Shown here piece by piece: positions 16,119-24,665 of a stretch of 24,813 bases of DNA. The translations under genes and the position numbers were made by a program. The notes below the pieces were generated by a model. The model was not told the DNA's origin. It was given only the letters and a program-made list of their open reading frames with translations, and ran no database searches. The number at the start of each line of letters is the position of its first letter. Position 1 is the first letter of the stretch. Source of the stretch: SAR202 cluster bacterium AD-804-J14_MRT_500m. Lineage in GTDB: Bacteria; Chloroflexota; Dehalococcoidia; UBA3495; GCA-2712585. The DNA lies in contig VEXF01000025.1 of the NCBI GenBank assembly GCA_009391275.1, positions 1 through 24,813 of the forward strand. The letters run 5' to 3'.

Positions 16119-18341
16119 CTACCAGATTTCGGCTCGATCTTTAAGAACTTCACGCGATCGTCCGGGTTCCCCACCAGCAATGTATCCCTCTTCTTCGAGC
16201 ATCGCGATAAGACGCATAGCTCGCGGATATCCCAATTGGAGCCGTCTTTGGAGAAGAGACGCAGAAATATGATGATACCTATCTGCAAGTTCTCTTGCTT
16301 TCTCCATCAGATCATCCTGCTCTAAATCATCTTGAATCCCAGTATCAGCTTCCAAAGGTTCCAGTGAAATTTCCGGCAATGCTGGTCCTTTTTGCTTTTT
16401 CCAAAAATTAATAAGTCTTTCAATCTCAACGTCAGAAACGTAAGTTCCTTGTATCCGCCTTGGCTTCGGAGATTGGCCGGTGAGGGAAAGCATATCGCCT
16501 TTACCTAACAGTTTATCTGCACCACCCCCATCTAAAACCACGCGTGAATCCACTTGAGAAGCCACTGCAAATGCAATTCGGGCAGCAATATTTGCCTTCA
16601 ACAAGCCCGTCACAACATTTACCGACGGTCTTTGTGTACAAAGAACTAGATGTATACCGGTGGCCCTTCCCAATTGTGCTAACCTAACTAAGGCCTGTTC
16701 TACTTCAAATCCCCCGGCTATCATCAAATCCGCCAACTCATCTATGACCAAAAGAAGATAGGGCATTGGCTCTTTAGATTTGGAATGAAACCCATCGATG
16801 TTTCTGACACCTATCTCTTCCAGTAGTTTGTATCTGCGAAACATCTCACGAAGTAAGCCATCTAAAACTGTGGGCACTCGACTTCCATCTACGATAACTG
16901 GAGCCAATAGATGTGGAATTCCATTATATGGTGTCAATTCCACTCTCTTCGGATCTACCATCAAAACCCTTAGCCTATCCGGACGTACAGCCAACATTAG
17001 CGATGTGATCATGGAATTGATACAAACGCTTTTACCGCTTCCCGTTGCACCTGCAATTAACAGATGCGGTAATTCCAATAAATCCACGGTCACAGGTTCT
17101 CCACCGGTGCCCTGACCTAGCGCAAACGGCAGACCTCCTCGCCCGGCTATTTTCCTGAAGGCAGTCGATTCGGCCACGGTCCGGAGAAACACCGGACTAG
17201 CTTGAGGGCTTGGAACTTCCAATCCCACAAAGGCTTCACCCGGCACCGGCGATTCGATCCTAAGATCCGATGTCTTCAGAGCCAATGCTAAGTCACGTTC
17301 TCGGGCCACAATACTATGAACTTTAACCCTTGCCATTTCTGGGGGCGAGCCTTCGTCTGTCCCAGTGTTTCGAGAATCTCTATAGCGTTTGACCCAACCA
17401 GGTACTAGTCCAAAACGAATTACCCTCGGACCAGTCTTAATATCTTTAACCGACACATGAACACCGTGATCTGAAAGTGTTGTCTCAATATTAGCGGCCA
17501 TTTCACCTAATGTTGCTTGAGACACACTATGCGCTTGAGCTTTAGCCAATAAATCAACGCTCGGAAGCCTCCACTTTGAGACTCTGACTACATTGTCATC
17601 CTGGATCCGGACATCAGAACCCAGATCTAATTCAAGCCTTTCTTCTTCAACAGGATCGGGTTTTAGTATTTCCTTAGGCCGTCTAACCCGAGTAACTTTG
17701 CCTGCCAATCTTGAAGGCAAAGATGGTTTGGATAGGCCATCGACTGCTGCGGTTTCTACAGCCTTACCGGAAATGTACTGCTGAAATCGAGTCGAGAGTC
17801 GGGAAATCGAATGGATCGCCAGAAATCCAAGCAATTTGACTCTAAGGACAAATTCCCCAACCGCTGATTTATGTACATTAAGGGATTGTTTGGGAACTAT
17901 TGCGAATGGAACTAGCCATAGAATAACTGCTGTTTTCAGTATTGCCAAACCTACCAGTTCACCACCAAGTATCCCACCCCAAGTTCCGGAGAGACCCGTT
18001 TGTCCCAAGACGCCTTGCTCAGGGAAAAAGATGGACAATCCGGTCAACGAAGCGAGAACAAGAAGTGCTGCCCCTAACCAAATACCGTAATGTCTCATGA
18101 TCAGATTTTTTCGGAAACGGAAGCATACGATTGCTCCGCCAACCCAAAGACCCACTGGCACAAATCCATACCCAAGGCTACTCCAAACCCATTCTCGTAC
18201 GGTGTACGAGAACCAAAGTGTCAAGCCAGAACCGCCCAACACAGCGAATACCGAAAGCACCCATAATCCTTTTCTAGATAGCACCTTGACAGTACATTTC
18301 TTATATAGCGTTTGGCCTCGTTTTTTAAATAAATACCACAT
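16119..18341 (-). CDS. ftsK: DNA translocase FtsK/SpoIIIE
   Basis: FtsK is a septum-bound hexameric DNA pump that clears chromosome ends during division. The 740-residue protein has four N-terminal hydrophobic segments (about 24-46, 58-75, 85-106, 122-148), a basic or acidic linker, an alpha domain ending near 400, the motor with Walker A GATGSGKS (431-438), LMVDPKR (459-465) and Walker B LLLVIDELADL (529-539), and QRPSVNVVTG (570-579). The C-terminal winged-helix gamma domain (about 665-735; SLLQRRLQLGYPRAMRLI) reads the polar guide sequences. The ATG is 5 bases after the RNase J stop with no separate SD, implying coupling. A CTCGGA/TCCGAG stem 13 bases after the stop (16082-16106) may aid termination but lacks a T-run. 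Confidence 0.95.
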   Translation of the reverse strand: MWYLFKKRGQTLYKKCTVKVLSRKGLWVLSVFAVLGGSGLTLWFSYTVREWVWSSLGYGFVPVGLWVGGAIVCFRFRKNLIMRHYGIWLGAALLVLASLTGLSIFFPEQGVLGQTGLSGTWGGILGGELVGLAILKTAVILWLVPFAIVPKQSLNVHKSAVGEFVLRVKLLGFLAIHSISRLSTRFQQYISGKAVETAAVDGLSKPSLPSRLAGKVTRVRRPKEILKPDPVEEERLELDLGSDVRIQDDNVVRVSKWRLPSVDLLAKAQAHSVSQATLGEMAANIETTLSDHGVHVSVKDIKTGPRVIRFGLVPGWVKRYRDSRNTGTDEGSPPEMARVKVHSIVARERDLALALKTSDLRIESPVPGEAFVGLEVPSPQASPVFLRTVAESTAFRKIAGRGGLPFALGQGTGGEPVTVDLLELPHLLIAGATGSGKSVCINSMITSLMLAVRPDRLRVLMVDPKRVELTPYNGIPHLLAPVIVDGSRVPTVLDGLLREMFRRYKLLEEIGVRNIDGFHSKSKEPMPYLLLVIDELADLMIAGGFEVEQALVRLAQLGRATGIHLVLCTQRPSVNVVTGLLKANIAARIAFAVASQVDSRVVLDGGGADKLLGKGDMLSLTGQSPKPRRIQGTYVSDVEIERLINFWKKQKGPALPEISLEPLEADTGIQDDLEQDDLMEKARELADRYHHISASLLQRRLQLGYPRAMRLIAMLEEEGYIAGGEPGRSREVLKDRAEIW

Positions 18342-18346
18342 TTAAA

Positions 18347-20017
18347 TTAAACTTCAACAATGATCGACTTAATCATAGGGCGTCTGCCAGTTTCTTTGAA
18401 TAGCAGACTGCCTACAATTTTTCTCACTTTTTCATCGATGAAGGCACGATCTTGCCTATTTGAGACTTCGTCTTCCAGTGATTCAAGAACCTCCCAAGCT
18501 ACTTTGGACAAAAGATCGGCCTCGTCATCAGCTTCAGTAAAACCAGTCGAAAAAACCTCGGGTTCCCCTAACAGAACACCAGTTTCTTTATCCAGCGTAA
18601 TAGCCATCACGACAATTCCATTTTTAGAGAGCAACCTACGATCCTGCAAAACCAGACTTTCGGTGTCAATCGTGCGCGAACCGTCTAGGAATATATTTCC
18701 CGCAGGAACCTGGCCTACTATTGCTCCGCTATCTATGGTCAATTCAAGCACATCTCCATCTTCCAACACAAAAATATGATTTTCGGGTACCCCCATTTGT
18801 ATAGCCAGATCCGCATGTGCAACCAATCCCCTATATTCTCCGTGGATCGGAACGAAAAACTGCGGCTTAGTCAAATTAAGCATGATTTTTAGTTCTTCCT
18901 TACTGCTATGTCCATGAACATGTACCTTCGCAACTTTGTCATAGATCACACGAGCACCACGACGTATCAGATTATTAATGCTTCTCGCAACACCTTTTTC
19001 GTTGCCTGGAACAGGTGTAGAAGACATTATCACAGTATCGCCGGGCACTATTTCGAGTTGTCTATGAGTCCCATTGGCGATGCGAACTAATGCCGAAGAA
19101 GGTTCGCCTTGGCTACCGGTTGTCATCAGGACCAACTGATCATGATCAAGTTTAAGGGCTTGGCTAAGCGACAATACAACACCAGGCGGCGCGTTTATAT
19201 ATCCAAGATCTGAGGCCATCGCAAAGTTTGCAATCATACTTCGGCCTACGATAGAAATTTTTTTCTCGTGATGAACGGCGGCATCAATTACCTGTTGCAT
19301 TCGAGAAATAAGTGATGCGAAGGTCGCCACCAGGACTCGTCCTGAAGCATCCCCGATAATCTGATCCAAAACCTCCCCAACCACTTGCTCCGATGGAGTA
19401 TATCCATCAAGTTCAGCATAGGTCGAGTCTGACAGCAGCAGCAAAACTCCTTCGTCTCCGTATCGTGCCAATCTCGCCAAATCAGTTCTTCTGCCGTCTA
19501 CAGGAGTGTGGTCGATTTTGAAATCGCCAGTATGTATTACCAGCCCGGCCGGAGTAGATATGGCAATCCCCATCGCATCGGGGATACTATGGCTGACTCT
19601 AAAAAACTCGATATCAAAACATCCTAGTGAGTACGAAGTCCCCGGTTCGACAACCAACAGATCAGTCTTAGTCAACAGATTGTGCTCTTTCAGCTTGACC
19701 TCAATTAGCCCTTGCGCAAGCTTTGGAGCGTACACCGGTACATTCAAACGAGGTAGAATGTATGGGAGGGCCCCTATATGATCTTCGTGGCCATGAGTGA
19801 TAAGTATTGCACGAACCTTATCTTGGTTCTCCACCAGATATGAAACGTTTGGTAGAACCAGATTCACGCCCGGCATGTCGTCTTCAGGAAAAAGAACCCC
19901 ACAATCCACCACAACAATATTATCCTCATACTCAATCGCCATCATGTTCTTCCCTATCGCTCCCAATCCTCCCAGAGGAACGATACGGAGGGGGACGTTT
20001 GTTGAGTATCCAGACAA
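18347..20017 (-). CDS. rnj: Ribonuclease J
   Basis: RNase J is a metallo-beta-lactamase/beta-CASP RNase with 5'-exonuclease and endonuclease activity, central to RNA decay and maturation in bacteria lacking a full RNase E system. The 556-residue protein (family about 555) has LRIVPLGGLGAIGKN near the start, the metal-binding HxHxDH as H75, H77, D79, H80, VIHTGDFKID, the beta-CASP domain, a VHVHGHSSKEEL motif and the HGEYRG motif, then the C-terminal domain. I chose the TTG at 20017: AGGAG (20029-20025) lies 7 bases upstream and overlaps the stop of the glycosylase gene. A longer ATG frame from 20068 would overlap that gene by 41 bases and add residues foreign to the family. Confidence 0.95.
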   Translation of the reverse strand: MSGYSTNVPLRIVPLGGLGAIGKNMMAIEYEDNIVVVDCGVLFPEDDMPGVNLVLPNVSYLVENQDKVRAILITHGHEDHIGALPYILPRLNVPVYAPKLAQGLIEVKLKEHNLLTKTDLLVVEPGTSYSLGCFDIEFFRVSHSIPDAMGIAISTPAGLVIHTGDFKIDHTPVDGRRTDLARLARYGDEGVLLLLSDSTYAELDGYTPSEQVVGEVLDQIIGDASGRVLVATFASLISRMQQVIDAAVHHEKKISIVGRSMIANFAMASDLGYINAPPGVVLSLSQALKLDHDQLVLMTTGSQGEPSSALVRIANGTHRQLEIVPGDTVIMSSTPVPGNEKGVARSINNLIRRGARVIYDKVAKVHVHGHSSKEELKIMLNLTKPQFFVPIHGEYRGLVAHADLAIQMGVPENHIFVLEDGDVLELTIDSGAIVGQVPAGNIFLDGSRTIDTESLVLQDRRLLSKNGIVVMAITLDKETGVLLGEPEVFSTGFTEADDEADLLSKVAWEVLESLEDEVSNRQDRAFIDEKVRKIVGSLLFKETGRRPMIKSIIVEV

Positions 20018-20027
20018 GTAATTTCTC

Positions 20028-20630
20028 CTAACTGAACATGTTGAGCTGCCTAACCGGGGAGGCTTCACTACGATCCGAACTGATCGCTGGGTTCACCAAT
20101 GAGGGAATTGATTTGAAATCTTCTTCAATTACCTTTTTCAAATTTCCGTTGTGGAGAGCTGCAGCAGGATGATAGACGGGATAAATTTGACGTCCTTCCA
20201 CCATCCTAGGACGACCACGAGCCTTCCCGATCGTCTGACCTGGCAAGAACCTTGACATGGAATATCGACCTAACGTCACCACTACTTTAGGATCGATAAG
20301 CTCAATTTGTCTGTCTATATATTTTCGACAAGCAGCTATCTCATCTGGAAGAGGATCCCGATTATTTGGAGGTCTACACTTCACAACGTTGGCGATAAAC
20401 TCATGTTCTCTACTCAATCCATTTGATTCCAAAAGAATATCTAAGAATTTGCCGGAGGGTCCCACAAAGGGCCTTCCCAGTCGATCTTCATGGAATCCAG
20501 GGCCTTCCCCAATGAACATTATATCGGCATCTGCAGATCCCTCTCCTGGAACCGCGTTGTTGCGAGTTTTGCTTAAAGCGCAATCCGTGCAGGCAGAAAC
20601 CTTACGAGCTACCTCTTCTAAGCTATTCAT
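20028..20630 (-). CDS. Type-4 uracil-DNA glycosylase (Fe-S)
   Basis: This 200-residue enzyme removes uracil from DNA to start base-excision repair. It has the four cysteines of type-4 UDGs that bind a 4Fe-4S cluster (C14, C17, C85, C101 from the chosen start), motif A within GEGPGFHEDRLGRPFVGPSG, KCRPPNNRDP, and the HPAA motif at 154-157. I chose the ATG at 20630, with AAGGA 7 bases upstream, over the GTG at 20660, which has no SD. Its stop provides the SD of the RNase J gene, so the two are coupled. A relative fused to DNA polymerase in phages and some bacteria shares the fold, but this length is that of the stand-alone enzyme. Confidence 0.93.
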   Translation of the reverse strand: MNSLEEVARKVSACTDCALSKTRNNAVPGEGSADADIMFIGEGPGFHEDRLGRPFVGPSGKFLDILLESNGLSREHEFIANVVKCRPPNNRDPLPDEIAACRKYIDRQIELIDPKVVVTLGRYSMSRFLPGQTIGKARGRPRMVEGRQIYPVYHPAAALHNGNLKKVIEEDFKSIPSLVNPAISSDRSEASPVRQLNMFS

Positions 20631-20775
20631 CACTGAATCCTTCGCCAAAATAGCAACCACACTTGGGCAACCCAGAGCTATCCAAAACCAGCAACTCTCG
20701 ATCCACTTATAGAGTAAAGACTAGATCGGAATTGCTCATCAACGATTGCGAACGGTGTCAACCTCTCAGTTCAAT

Positions 20776-21036
20776 CTATTCGTCCTTAACTCCATGAGCG
20801 TGCAGAAAATCTATTGCGTTCTGGACTGTGCCTATCTTCTCGGCTTCTTCATCTGGTATCTGAATTTCTATTTCATCAGTGGTGAACTCTTCTTCAAAAG
20901 CCATAATTAATTCTACTAGATCCAAGGAGTCCGCGTTCAGATCATCTACGAATGAAGCACCTGGCACCACGTCAGCCTCCTCCACACCCAATCTATCAGC
21001 CACTATAGTTTTTACTCGATCTAGAACAATTGCCAT
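20776..21036 (-). CDS. acpP: Acyl carrier protein
   Basis: ACP carries growing fatty-acyl chains on a 4'-phosphopantetheine arm. The 86-residue acidic protein has the family motif [14 protein letters not shown], with S37 as the attachment serine, and a four-helix pattern. AAGGA lies 6 bases before the ATG. It is the last gene of rpmF-fabD-nusB-acpP, 36 bases after nusB. It is a few residues longer than the E. coli protein, with an insert-like TDEIEIQ loop that is common in ACPs. Confidence 0.96.
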   Translation of the reverse strand: MAIVLDRVKTIVADRLGVEEADVVPGASFVDDLNADSLDLVELIMAFEEEFTTDEIEIQIPDEEAEKIGTVQNAIDFLHAHGVKDE

Positions 21037-21072
21037 AATTTATCCTTTTCATTTATCGGAGGATTTGCATCG

Positions 21073-21495
21073 CTATTTATTGGCATCCAAAAGCGATCCT
21101 AATACACCATTAACGAACCGTGATGAACTATCACCCCCATATGTTTTTGCCAGTTCCACGGCTTCGTTTATCACAACTTTAGGCGGAGTCAATCGGCTAT
21201 ATCTCATCTCAAATGTTGCCAAGCGTAATATGTTCCTATCTACCACCGGAGTCTGATCCAACGGCCAAGTTCGCGCCAAGTTACCTAAAGTTTGATCTAT
21301 TTCTTCTTTATTGATGAATGTACCTTTGACCAATTTCCGAGCAAAGTCCCCTCCCTCTTGACCTAAGCCTGACTCTTCCAATAACCGCTCTATTACTACT
21401 TGTGGGGAATGTCCTGACGTATCAAATTCATACATCGTCTTCAGCGCTAATGACCTTGCTTCGGACCGGGGCAAAATGACTTTATGTTCGGACAT
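21073..21495 (-). CDS. nusB: Transcription antitermination factor NusB
   Basis: NusB binds boxA RNA with NusE (S10) to keep RNA polymerase going through rRNA operons. The 140-residue all-helical protein has the family's [16 protein letters not shown] opening, [17 protein letters not shown], and the C-terminal [32 protein letters not shown] signature pieces. The frame extends to a TTG at 21504, three codons earlier; I prefer the ATG at 21495, although neither has a clear SD. It lies 27 bases after the fabD stop, so translation may depend on coupling. nusB between two fatty-acid synthesis genes is an uncommon setting. Confidence 0.93.
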   Translation of the reverse strand: MSEHKVILPRSEARSLALKTMYEFDTSGHSPQVVIERLLEESGLGQEGGDFARKLVKGTFINKEEIDQTLGNLARTWPLDQTPVVDRNILRLATFEMRYSRLTPPKVVINEAVELAKTYGGDSSSRFVNGVLGSLLDANK

Positions 21496-21522
21496 ACGGG
21501 ACAAAGTAAATGTCGAACCCAG

Positions 21523-22452
21523 TCACAGTATGCGGTCAGAAGTCGCCAGTTTTTCTGCCGATGCTACGTCTTCAACGTTAACTAAGCCAACCGTACGATC
21601 TATCCTCTTTATAAGGCTAGTTAGAATTTTTCCTGCCCCAAACTCTACGAAGGTTGATATACCCATACTTAGCATAGATTTTACCGATTGCTTCCACATG
21701 ACGCAGCCGCAGAGCTGCATCTTTAGTTCCTTTTTTACATCAACTCCGGTCGAAAGGATAGATCCGGACAGGTTAGCTACTATAGGGGCTTCGGGATCTC
21801 TAAACGCTGTTTGGTCTAGCAGCTCCGAAAGGCCGCTTTGCGCAGGGGCCATTAGATGTGAGTGGAATGCCCCAGCCACAGCCAAAGGAATCGTCTTTCT
21901 TGCACCTCTAGCGGCGCAAAAGTCCATTGCCCGTGCTAAAGAAATCCGATCACCACTGATCACGATTTGGTTATCTGAGTTAACGTTAGCAATTTCCACT
22001 CCCGTTTCTTGGCAAATTTCCTCTACAATAATATCGTCCAATCCTATGATTGCCGCCATACCGCCGTGGCGTAAATCTGAGGCTTCCTGCATAAGCCGCC
22101 CGCGTTCTCTTACCAACCGGATTCCATCCCGCACGTCTACCACTCCAGAACCAACCAGTGAAGTATATTCACCAACGCTATGTCCAGCAAAAGCTGCCGG
22201 ATTCAACGAATCGTCGATCCTATAATCCTCCAGCGTAGCCAATGCAGCTAAGCTCATAGCCATAATTGCGGGTTGGGAGTTTACGGTTCTCTGAAGTTCA
22301 GCTGCTGGGCCCTCGAACATCAATTTAGTGAGGTCAAACGACAAAGCATCATCAATAAGATCGAAGGTTTCTCGCGCTTTCGACGAACCTGCATATAGTT
22401 CCTCACCCATCCCAACGAACTGGGAACCCTGTCCCGGAAAAACGTAGGCCAA
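21523..22452 (-). CDS. fabD: Malonyl-CoA-ACP transacylase
   Basis: FabD moves malonyl from CoA to ACP, feeding fatty-acid elongation. The 309-residue protein has VFPGQGSQFVGMG at the start, the nucleophile S92 in GHSVGE, R117 in RERGRLMQ, and the catalytic histidine H197 in GAFHSHLM, plus the closing VEFGAGKILTSLI. The start is uncertain: the TTG at 22452 has only a weak GGA upstream and clips two or three residues usual in the family. A strong AGGGGGGA lies farther upstream at 22480-22487, but no ATG, GTG or TTG follows it at the right spacing in this frame before the TTG. The neighbours rpmF, nusB and acpP form one operon with it. Confidence 0.94.
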   Translation of the reverse strand: MAYVFPGQGSQFVGMGEELYAGSSKARETFDLIDDALSFDLTKLMFEGPAAELQRTVNSQPAIMAMSLAALATLEDYRIDDSLNPAAFAGHSVGEYTSLVGSGVVDVRDGIRLVRERGRLMQEASDLRHGGMAAIIGLDDIIVEEICQETGVEIANVNSDNQIVISGDRISLARAMDFCAARGARKTIPLAVAGAFHSHLMAPAQSGLSELLDQTAFRDPEAPIVANLSGSILSTGVDVKKELKMQLCGCVMWKQSVKSMLSMGISTFVEFGAGKILTSLIKRIDRTVGLVNVEDVASAEKLATSDRIL

Positions 22453-22549
22453 TTTAGGTCCGGTTAATGTTTCCGTAATTCCCCCCTATAGAAGCATCAG
22501 ATCTAAGGCTCTAATCCGGTCAATTAATCTGGTTGTACTGCTCCGGAAT

Positions 22550-22747
22550 CTAGTTAGATTCCAAGTCAATTCCTGTTTGTACTACCTGACGCCCTTTGTA
22601 GTAGCCACAGTGAGCACAAGCTCTATGCGATGCTTTAGCCGCCCGACACTGTGGGCATCTTGAAGGGTGAACCGGTTTTAGGCGGTAAGCAATTGTCTTT
22701 CTACCGCCTCGCGCCCTAGTGATTTTTTTTGTCGGAAGTGCACCCAT
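22550..22747 (-). CDS. rpmF: 50S ribosomal protein L32
   Basis: L32 is a small zinc-containing large-subunit ribosomal protein. The 65-residue basic product has the family N-terminus (MGALPTKKITRARGGRK) and a complete zinc site, C31-x2-C34 and C44-x2-C47. It is the promoter-proximal gene of an operon with fabD, nusB and acpP; rpmF next to fatty-acid genes is widespread, though plsX and fabH, which usually sit between, are missing. No strong SD precedes the ATG. A long leader starts at the promoter near 22913-22942. Confidence 0.95.
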   Translation of the reverse strand: MGALPTKKITRARGGRKTIAYRLKPVHPSRCPQCRAAKASHRACAHCGYYKGRQVVQTGIDLESN

Positions 22748-22906
22748 TATTTCAACCTATCTACAGAAGTGAAGGTACCTGCAGCTAACCTGCATTTTAC
22801 AAATGATCAGCCTACGTTAGATCCTCGCCGGCATAACCGATTATTCATATCTATCTTCGCGCTACGAAACCCCATTTGACATAGTTTACGACACAACAGT
22901 AGTTGC
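22748..22906 (-). promoter_or_regulatory. Long 5' leader of the rpmF-fabD-nusB-acpP operon
   Basis: About 160 nt lie between the predicted transcription start and the rpmF ATG, with no reading frame worth calling. Short stems are visible: TGCAG/CTGCA (22780-22794) and TTCG/CGAA (near 22855). None resembles a known riboswitch or a clear terminator. A ribosomal-protein or growth-rate control element is possible but unproven. Confidence 0.35.
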
Positions 22907-22912
22907 AATACG

Positions 22913-22942
22913 AGTATAGGTACGAGCTTTTCTGGGTGTCAA
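22913..22942 (-). promoter_or_regulatory. Promoter of the rpmF-fabD-nusB-acpP operon
   Basis: On the minus strand, a perfect TTGACA (22942-22937), an 18-base spacer and TATACT (22918-22913) form a strong sigma-70-type promoter in the 257-bp gap upstream of rpmF. It separates the fatty-acid/ribosomal operon from the cobalamin-domain gene upstream. Confidence 0.7.
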
Positions 22943-23004
22943 GCATTGCTAACATGAGTTCTTTGCTATTTGGGGATTAGTTAGGAGAGACTATTGAATG
23001 CAAT

Positions 23005-23421
23005 CTAGCTATCGATATTAGCATTTACTCTTTCTTTTATGAAATCCACTATCTGTTGAGTGGATGTTCCTGGCCCATAGATTGCGTCAACGCCCATTTG
23101 TTGTAAAGGTTGATGATCCTCATGCGGAATAATCCCACCCGCAACTACCACTACGTGTTTCATCCCATTTTCGGCTAGGCCCGCCATTATATCTGGGAAA
23201 ATTTCAAGGTGGGCTCCAGAAAGTATACTCAGCCCCACGGCATCCACATCCTCTTGAACTGCGGCCTCTACAATCATTTGCGGAGTTTGCCGGATGCCAG
23301 TATATATCACCTCCATACCAGCATCCCTAAGAGCTCGCGCAACTATTTTGCCGCCTCGGTCGTGGCCGTCAAGTCCAGGTTTGGCAACTAGAACCTTAAT
23401 TCTACGTTGTGGTTGACTCAT
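23005..23421 (-). CDS. Stand-alone cobalamin-binding subunit of methylmalonyl-CoA mutase type
   Basis: This 138-residue protein is a B12-binding Rossmann-like domain with the base-off/His-on signature: DGHDRGG (D18, lower-ligand H20, G23), SILSGAH (65-71) and AGG (94-96). The [17 protein letters not shown] opening is that of the C-terminal domain of methylmalonyl-CoA mutase, which rearranges methylmalonyl-CoA to succinyl-CoA. In split mutases this domain is a small separate subunit, with the TIM-barrel substrate subunit coded elsewhere; that partner is not in the window. Its relatives also include ethylmalonyl- or isobutyryl-CoA mutase small subunits. The acyl-CoA dehydrogenase gene lies 92 bases upstream on the same strand, which suggests a branched- or odd-chain acyl-CoA breakdown unit. 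Confidence 0.92.
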   Translation of the reverse strand: MSQPQRRIKVLVAKPGLDGHDRGGKIVARALRDAGMEVIYTGIRQTPQMIVEAAVQEDVDAVGLSILSGAHLEIFPDIMAGLAENGMKHVVVVAGGIIPHEDHQPLQQMGVDAIYGPGTSTQQIVDFIKERVNANIDS

Positions 23422-23513
23422 TTTACACTACTCTTAATTTTACCCGAAAGGTGTTCCCAGGATTTGGGTGATTCCCATAGCTTTAAGGCCTGATTCCAAG
23501 CCTTGCTTACCTA

Positions 23514-24665
23514 CTAAACCCTATAGCGCTCCACTACCTGACGCCCTATGACGATCCTCTGCACTTCTGATGTCCCTTCGTATATGCTAGTAACCCGAGC
23601 GTCTCGGAAGTACCGTTCAACGTCTGACTCTTTAAAATATCCATATCCTCCGTGGATCTGAACCGCCTTTGTAGCTACCCTGAAGCAAGCTTCAGAAGCA
23701 TAGAGTTTCGCCATTGCAGCCTCTTCTAGATAAGGCGACCCCTGGTCTTCTAAAGTGGCAGCTAACAATGTCATAGATCTAGATGCAAAGATATCAGTTG
23801 CCATATCAGCCAACGCAAATTGTATCGCCTGATGATCAGATATGGGTCTTCCAAACGTCTGCCGCTGTTGCGCATATCGTACAGCACTCTCAAAAGCAGC
23901 CTGCGCAATTCCCACGCACTGGGCAGCGATTACAATCCGACTAGAATCCAATATGTCCATAGCATAACTAAATCCACTACCTTCGACCCCTATGAGATTC
24001 TCCACAGGGATCTTAGCATTTTCAAAGCTAATCTCAGCGGTTGTAGACCCACGCATACCCATTTTCCCATGCTGCTTATTGATTCGGAGTCCAGATGTGC
24101 TTCGATCTACTATAAATGCACTAATACCTCTATGTTTCAGTTCTCGATCATGGCTGGCGAAGACGACGATCCCATCAGCTATGTCACCATTAGTTGTAAA
24201 CACCTTGGTGCCATTAAGATAATAGGAGTCGTTTCTCCTGACAGCACTGGTTTGCAAGGCGGCTGCGTCCGAGCCTGATCCTGGCTCCGTCAAAGCCCAT
24301 GCCATGATTTGTTCTCCCTTAGCGGCTAACGGGACATATCTTGATTTTTGCTCTTCACTCCCGAATTGATAGATTGTTTGCAATCCCAGACATCGATGAG
24401 CAATGAGGCTCACTGCCGCGGATGCATCCCCACGAGATACTTCTTCTATTGCTACTACCATTTGTCTATGAGTGCCACCGCCGCCGCCGAAAGCAGGATC
24501 TATCCCGATACCGGAGAGCCCTAAATCTGACATTCCTTTCCATGATTCCCAACAGAACTCCTCCTTTTCATCGGATTCCCGTGCTCTGGGCTTTAAATCT
24601 CGATCAGCAAATTCCCTAACTGTGGATTGAATCATTAGTTCGTCTTCTGACATAAGGGGGTCCAT
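23514..24665 (-). CDS. Acyl-CoA dehydrogenase
   Basis: This FAD enzyme introduces a trans-2 double bond into acyl-CoA, passing electrons to ETF. The 383-residue protein has the all-alpha N-terminal domain, the first family signature [11 protein letters not shown], the middle beta domain, and the second signature IHGGYGY...[20 protein letters not shown], with the catalytic glutamate in YEGT (E363). I chose the ATG at 24665: GAGGTGA lies just upstream, and the 24 extra residues of the longer frame to 24737 do not look like the family. Chain-length and branched-substrate preference cannot be set from sequence; short-chain or branched-chain is most plausible given the mutase subunit next to it. 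Confidence 0.94.
   Translation of the reverse strand: MDPLMSEDELMIQSTVREFADRDLKPRARESDEKEEFCWESWKGMSDLGLSGIGIDPAFGGGGGTHRQMVVAIEEVSRGDASAAVSLIAHRCLGLQTIYQFGSEEQKSRYVPLAAKGEQIMAWALTEPGSGSDAAALQTSAVRRNDSYYLNGTKVFTTNGDIADGIVVFASHDRELKHRGISAFIVDRSTSGLRINKQHGKMGMRGSTTAEISFENAKIPVENLIGVEGSGFSYAMDILDSSRIVIAAQCVGIAQAAFESAVRYAQQRQTFGRPISDHQAIQFALADMATDIFASRSMTLLAATLEDQGSPYLEEAAMAKLYASEACFRVATKAVQIHGGYGYFKESDVERYFRDARVTSIYEGTSEVQRIVIGRQVVERYRV

Noticed and set aside
20756..20761. Perfect TTGACA on the minus strand upstream of the uracil-DNA glycosylase
   Set aside because: The sequence 16-18 bases downstream (around TGAGCA) is a poor -10, so a promoter is not supported.
21476..22225. 249-residue frame opposite fabD
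   Set aside because: It is a codon-mirror of fabD, which has all its catalytic residues; low-complexity Ser/Thr content is typical of such shadows.
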